From Chloroflexota bacterium (GTDB lineage Bacteria > Chloroflexota > Limnocylindria > QHBO01), in the NCBI GenBank assembly GCA_020848055.1, contig JADLBB010000094.1:1-10028 (forward strand): a stretch of DNA of 10,028 bases, written 5' to 3'. Numbering within the stretch: position 1 is the first letter of the stretch; the number at the start of each line of letters is the position of its first letter. Below, in pieces: positions 6,777-10,028 of this stretch. The position numbers and the translations under genes are program-made. The notes under the pieces were generated by a model, which saw only the letters and a program-made list of their open reading frames with translations, did no database searches and had not been told where the DNA came from.

Positions 6777-7814
6777 TCAGGCAGGTGCCCGCAGGTCGAT
6801 GCGCTCCAGGCGCGGCGCATCGGTCAGGCCTGGAATCCGGCCGCGCTTGGCGACCGGGCGGCCGTCGATCTGCTTGAGGTCGCCGGTGAAGTCGATCGGA
6901 CTGGCCTTGCTGATGTAACTGCCCACCGCGAAGGAGTCGACGGGCGCGCCAGCATCGCGGAACTGGCCGATGCGCTCCACGTCGAACCCGCCGGACACAA
7001 CGATCCGGACGCGTTCGTGGCCGGCCAGGTCGAGCCGCGCACGGACCTCCTTGACCAGGTCCGGCGTCACCCGGCCGCGCTCCGACGGCGTGTCCAGCCG
7101 AACCCCCCACAGCCGATCTCCCAGCGCTTCGGCCACGCGCAGCGACTCCTCCGCCTCGTCCTTGAACGTGTCAACCAGCACGATGCGCGGGACGTCGGGG
7201 TCGATGTGCCGGTCGAAGGCCTCGGCCGCCCGGACCGTGTCGCCGAAGACCAGCACCAGCGCATGGGGCATGGTGCCGGTCGGCGACAGGCCGGCCATGC
7301 GCGCGCCGGCCGGGGTCGAGGCCCCGACGCAGCCGCCGATGACGCTGGCGTAGTCGAGCTGGTCCGCGACGGTGGGATGGACGTGGCGCGCCCCGAAGCC
7401 GATCACCGGGATCGGTGCTGCGGCCTCGACGACCTGGCGCGCGGCAGTCGCCCATCCGGAACCCGATGCCATGATCCCCAGGATGGCGGTCTCATACAGG
7501 CCGAACGCGGAGTAGCGCGCCCGGATGCGCATGACGACCTCCTTGGACGCGAAGGTATCGCCATCGTGCAGCGACTCGACCAGGGGTGGCTCGTCACCAT
7601 CGGCCTCGGCGAAGATCTCGCGCAGGTAGGCCAGCGACTCGTCCGCGCCGCACAGGATGCCCGTCCCGCGCGAGAAGATCTCCATGGTGACGACCGGATC
7701 GAGCTGCTCGGCGGCGAGGATCGTGCGGGCCCGCTCGAAGTAGACATCGGCGGTCTCGCCGGACAAGACGTCCGCGGCAGTCTGGAATCGCGGCGTGGGG
7801 CGCTCGTCGGTCAT
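6777..7814 (-). CDS. Nicotinate phosphoribosyltransferase
   Basis: Encodes 345 residues. The enzyme joins nicotinate and PRPP to make nicotinate mononucleotide, driven by ATP, in the salvage route to NAD. It resembles the Thermoplasma-type enzyme by eye: TADVYFERA at 21-29, GLYETAILGI at 105-114, FGARHVHP at 140-147, SPTGTMPHAL at 177-186 with the predicted phosphorylated His H184, then LVDTFKDE, RLDTPSERG and VVSGGFD. Thermoplasma-type enzymes of about 390 residues carry a C-terminal zinc-knuckle extension. This protein stops after GRIPGLTDAPRLER and lacks those cysteines. The start overlaps the stop of the upstream gene as ATGA, implying coupled translation. A quinolinate phosphoribosyltransferase is less likely because of the GTxxH motif. 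Confidence 0.92.
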   Translation of the reverse strand: MTDERPTPRFQTAADVLSGETADVYFERARTILAAEQLDPVVTMEIFSRGTGILCGADESLAYLREIFAEADGDEPPLVESLHDGDTFASKEVVMRIRARYSAFGLYETAILGIMASGSGWATAARQVVEAAAPIPVIGFGARHVHPTVADQLDYASVIGGCVGASTPAGARMAGLSPTGTMPHALVLVFGDTVRAAEAFDRHIDPDVPRIVLVDTFKDEAEESLRVAEALGDRLWGVRLDTPSERGRVTPDLVKEVRARLDLAGHERVRIVVSGGFDVERIGQFRDAGAPVDSFAVGSYISKASPIDFTGDLKQIDGRPVAKRGRIPGLTDAPRLERIDLRAPA

Positions 7815-9751
7815 CGTTGCGCAGTGTACGACGCGCGGCGTCGGAAGACGGCCATGGCAAGGGCCACCGTGATCAGCAGCAGCACCACCAGGCTGGCCAG
7901 GCGGACCAGTCCGACGCGCGCGGCCGACTCGAGCAGCCGATCGGCCTCGTCGAGGCTGGCGTGCGTTCCGCGCAGGTCGCCATCGGCGAAGTGGCCGGAC
8001 GCGGCCGTCAGGTACGAGGCCGGGTCCGGGCCGCCCGCCAGGCCTATCCGCACCAGGAACGAGCGGGGCCCGTTGACCCGCTCGGACGTGGCGGCGTAGG
8101 CTTCCACGGCTCCGGACTGTGCCTCGAGCTCATCGACGGCCTCCGGCCCACCGCCGTAGGCCCGATAGGCCTGCGCCAAGCGATCCGAGGCAGCCAGGCC
8201 GAGCGCCATCATGCGTTCCAGCAGGGCGTCGCGGTCGGTCAACCAGGCCGATGCCGCCTCGATCTGTGGGCCGGCGTCCACGAAGCGCCACTCGGCCATC
8301 GCCTGACGAACCGGGTCCGGCGCACCCCAGCCATCGGCCGCGGCCACCAGCCGCTCGAGCGCCTCGCGCGCCGAGGCACGCGACGGGAGCAGCGCGACGT
8401 CCGCGGAGGTCAGGACGGTGGCCTCGAACTCGCCTGCCAGATCGGTGCCGCCGACGGTGGCGAGTTGATCGAGGAACGAGCGAGAAGTCAGCGGAGCGCG
8501 GGGCGTCGTCCCCGGCGGCGGCGGCGCATCGATTCGCGCCGGGTCGTAGGCATCGATCGACGACGCGGCGCGCAGCAGCACGCTGCGCAGCACATCGGCG
8601 CCGAGCTGCGCTCGCAGTCCGGCGATGAACGCCCACGATGCGGAATGACCGTAGCGCTCGGAGTCCGGGCCGGACGACGCCGTCCACGCATCAAGCGGGA
8701 ATGCGGCATCGGCGAGGGATTGGGCCTCGACGGCCGGATCGAACGGAGGATCCAGGCCGAGCGGCCCGGCGACCCGGGCAGCCACGTCGCTGGCGAAGCC
8801 CTCGACGATCCAGCGCGACGCCACCAGGGCCGGCGGCAGCCACAGGTGCACCAGCTGATGGAGGATGGTGAACTGCGGCTCGTCGAAGGCGACAACGATC
8901 TGCGATCGATCCTGCCGCAGGTCGCCGAAGGTGCTCTCCTCGCCGGGAACGCCCTGGGCGATCACGAGCCGGCCGACGATCGGGTAGGGCATGCCCAACT
9001 CGGACTCGATCAACGGCAGGGCTCGCACCACCAGGTCCCGGGTCGCCTCACCCCACTCCGGATCGTCGGCGAACGCACGAACCACCAGGTCGGCGGTGCC
9101 ACCCTCCAGCGGGACCGTCGCCTGGAAGGTGACCGGCTCCACGTCGCCGGTGGCGATGATCCTGGCCAGCCAGGCGCTCGGATCGGTGATCGGGCCGCTC
9201 TGCAGGAGGCCGCCCGGCCCGGCGGTGAGTGGATCGCCATCGACGCGGACCTCGAACCCGGCCGGGATCTCGACCGTCACTGAGCTGGCCGTCCCGAAGC
9301 CCCAGGCCGGGAACGCGACCAGCGACGGGCCCACCCGCACGCGGGGGTTGACCCTGTCGGCCAGGCGATAGTGGAGCTCGAGCTTGATCGAGTCCTCGAA
9401 CCGCAATGGGTCACGCAGCTTGACGGTGGCCACGTTGACGCCATCGGTGGGGTCGACGCTGACGTCGAGATCGCCATCGGGGTCGGTCGCAGTCGCCGCG
9501 GTCACGCCGTCGTGGACCGCCAGGCGCACTTCGTCGAAGACGCTGAACTGGCCGTCGGGATCGGGGGTGGTGTTGGTGAAGGTCATGGTGACCGCCACAT
9601 CAATCGCGTGATCGGCGGGCCTGACGTTGTAGGTCGCCGCCGTCTGGAGCGTGTACTCGGCCGCCCGGACCGGCGACGCCACGCCCCCCAGGGCCATCCC
9701 GGCGGCAGCCAGCATGGCCGATAGCAGCCAGGCCGCCGGTCGCCACCTCAT
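7811..9751 (-). CDS. Secreted, membrane-anchored gluzincin-like protein with a degenerate HExxH site
   Basis: Encodes 646 residues. An ATG 66 nt further upstream is in frame, but 9751 is preferred: it overlaps the upstream stop as ATGA and opens a good signal peptide (hydrophobic about 6-25, likely cleaved after VRA near 30). A beta-rich domain of about 200 residues comes first, then a metallopeptidase-like region: HQLVHLW at 298-304 and WIVEGFAS at 314-321. This matches the M1/peptidase-MA-like pattern HExxH...W-x-x-EG, with both His and the third ligand Glu (E317) kept. The catalytic Glu is Gln299 (codon CAG). The H-to-E gap of 14 fits MA-like rather than classic M1 proteins, which have 18. 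A Pro-rich loop (about 405-420), a helical region and a transmembrane segment (about 615-636) followed by RRR complete it. It is probably a type I membrane protein with an outside domain that binds metal but may not cleave peptides. Confidence 0.75.
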   Translation of the reverse strand: MRWRPAAWLLSAMLAAAGMALGGVASPVRAAEYTLQTAATYNVRPADHAIDVAVTMTFTNTTPDPDGQFSVFDEVRLAVHDGVTAATATDPDGDLDVSVDPTDGVNVATVKLRDPLRFEDSIKLELHYRLADRVNPRVRVGPSLVAFPAWGFGTASSVTVEIPAGFEVRVDGDPLTAGPGGLLQSGPITDPSAWLARIIATGDVEPVTFQATVPLEGGTADLVVRAFADDPEWGEATRDLVVRALPLIESELGMPYPIVGRLVIAQGVPGEESTFGDLRQDRSQIVVAFDEPQFTILHQLVHLWLPPALVASRWIVEGFASDVAARVAGPLGLDPPFDPAVEAQSLADAAFPLDAWTASSGPDSERYGHSASWAFIAGLRAQLGADVLRSVLLRAASSIDAYDPARIDAPPPPGTTPRAPLTSRSFLDQLATVGGTDLAGEFEATVLTSADVALLPSRASAREALERLVAAADGWGAPDPVRQAMAEWRFVDAGPQIEAASAWLTDRDALLERMMALGLAASDRLAQAYRAYGGGPEAVDELEAQSGAVEAYAATSERVNGPRSFLVRIGLAGGPDPASYLTAASGHFADGDLRGTHASLDEADRLLESAARVGLVRLASLVVLLLITVALAMAVFRRRASYTAQR

Positions 9752-10023
9752 CGGATGCGACCGATGATACGAGCCAGCAGGCCCGCACGACGCTGCTTCG
9801 GCGGCGCAGGGACCCAAGCGGGCATGGCTGCCTCGACCTCGGCCGCGTAACGCTCCAGGAGCGCCGGATTGCGAGATGCGCGGCCCGACCAGTCGGGCAC
9901 GACGCCGCGGTCGGCCACGGCCGCCGCCGTGTCGTCCAGCAACCGGTCAGCCACGATGGCCAGCCGTGCCAGGCCACGCCCGAGCTCGTCACGATCGACG
10001 ACGGCGGTGGGCAGCTCGGTCAT
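9748..10023 (-). CDS. Hypothetical protein, 91 residues
   Basis: I do not recognise this protein. It is mostly charged and helical, with LARLAIVADRLLDDTAAAV at about 19-37, a Pro-rich stretch (PAWVPAPPKQRR, about 68-79) and a basic amphipathic C-terminus (GLLARIIGRIR, 81-91) that could touch a membrane. No cysteines or catalytic motif are seen. Its ATG at 10023 is preceded by TG so that TGATG forms at 10021-10025, hinting that an upstream gene beyond the window ends there with a 1-nt overlap. Its TGA overlaps the start of the gluzincin-like gene as ATGA. Coding is supported mainly by this tight packing; the function is unknown. Confidence 0.68.
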   Translation of the reverse strand: MTELPTAVVDRDELGRGLARLAIVADRLLDDTAAAVADRGVVPDWSGRASRNPALLERYAAEVEAAMPAWVPAPPKQRRAGLLARIIGRIR

Positions 10024-10028
10024 CAGCA

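Noticed and set aside
7823..7828. TACACT 8 nt before the phosphoribosyltransferase ATG, like a leaderless -10 box
   Set aside because: It lies in the last codons of the upstream gene, whose stop overlaps the ATG. Translational coupling explains the start, and an internal promoter is not needed.
6480..9283. Two long plus-strand open frames opposite the phosphoribosyltransferase and gluzincin-like genes
   Set aside because: Arg/Gln/Gly-rich antisense translations with no motif. The minus-strand genes have signal peptide, active-site and ATGA-overlap evidence.
9752..9817. Upstream in-frame ATG (9817) for the gluzincin-like gene
   Set aside because: It would add 22 residues ahead of a clear signal peptide and overlap the 91-residue gene by 70 nt. 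The ATG at 9751 gives a canonical ATGA overlap.

Overview
The window is 10,028 bases of very GC-rich, densely packed bacterial DNA with nine protein genes. Every coding region uses codons strongly biased to G or C in the third position. No RNA gene, insertion sequence, CRISPR array or prophage is visible, and no stretch over 300 bases lacks a gene. The gene types, the composition and the apparently leaderless starts fit a high-GC Chloroflexota (perhaps Limnocylindria-like) or a deep-branching Actinomycetota. This assignment is an inference from style, not from a marker gene.

Plus strand, 62-3999: a large GH38 alpha-mannosidase of the MngB type comes first. It is followed by a stand-alone cyclic-nucleotide-binding protein with a GTG start and a strong ribosome binding site, then by a protein with a HicB-like N-terminus and a DinB-like C-terminus. 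The second and third genes are 13 nt apart and are probably co-transcribed. A perfect 14-bp palindrome lies in the leader of the cyclic-nucleotide-binding gene.

Minus strand, 3983-5724: a two-gene ABC-2 exporter, with the ATPase upstream of the permease and a 1-nt TGATG overlap between them. The permease gene overlaps the 3' end of the DinB-like gene by 17 nt. A 143-bp divergent intergenic region follows, with a GTAGCAT box facing each way. The plus-strand gene beyond it (5868-6401) encodes a NUDIX ADP-ribose pyrophosphatase.

Minus strand, 6402-10023: a compact operon read from right to left. It encodes a 91-residue unknown protein, a secreted and membrane-anchored gluzincin-like protein with HQLVH where HExxH is expected, a nicotinate phosphoribosyltransferase and a small TPR protein. 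The junctions are ATGA, ATGA and 3 nt. The operon's end abuts the stop codon of the NUDIX gene with no base between.

The NUDIX enzyme (ADP-ribose breakdown) and the nicotinate phosphoribosyltransferase (NAD salvage) form a small NAD-turnover neighbourhood. The other genes look like general housekeeping or envelope functions. The most unusual item is the apparently inactivated metallopeptidase. I see no clear new defence or mobile system.
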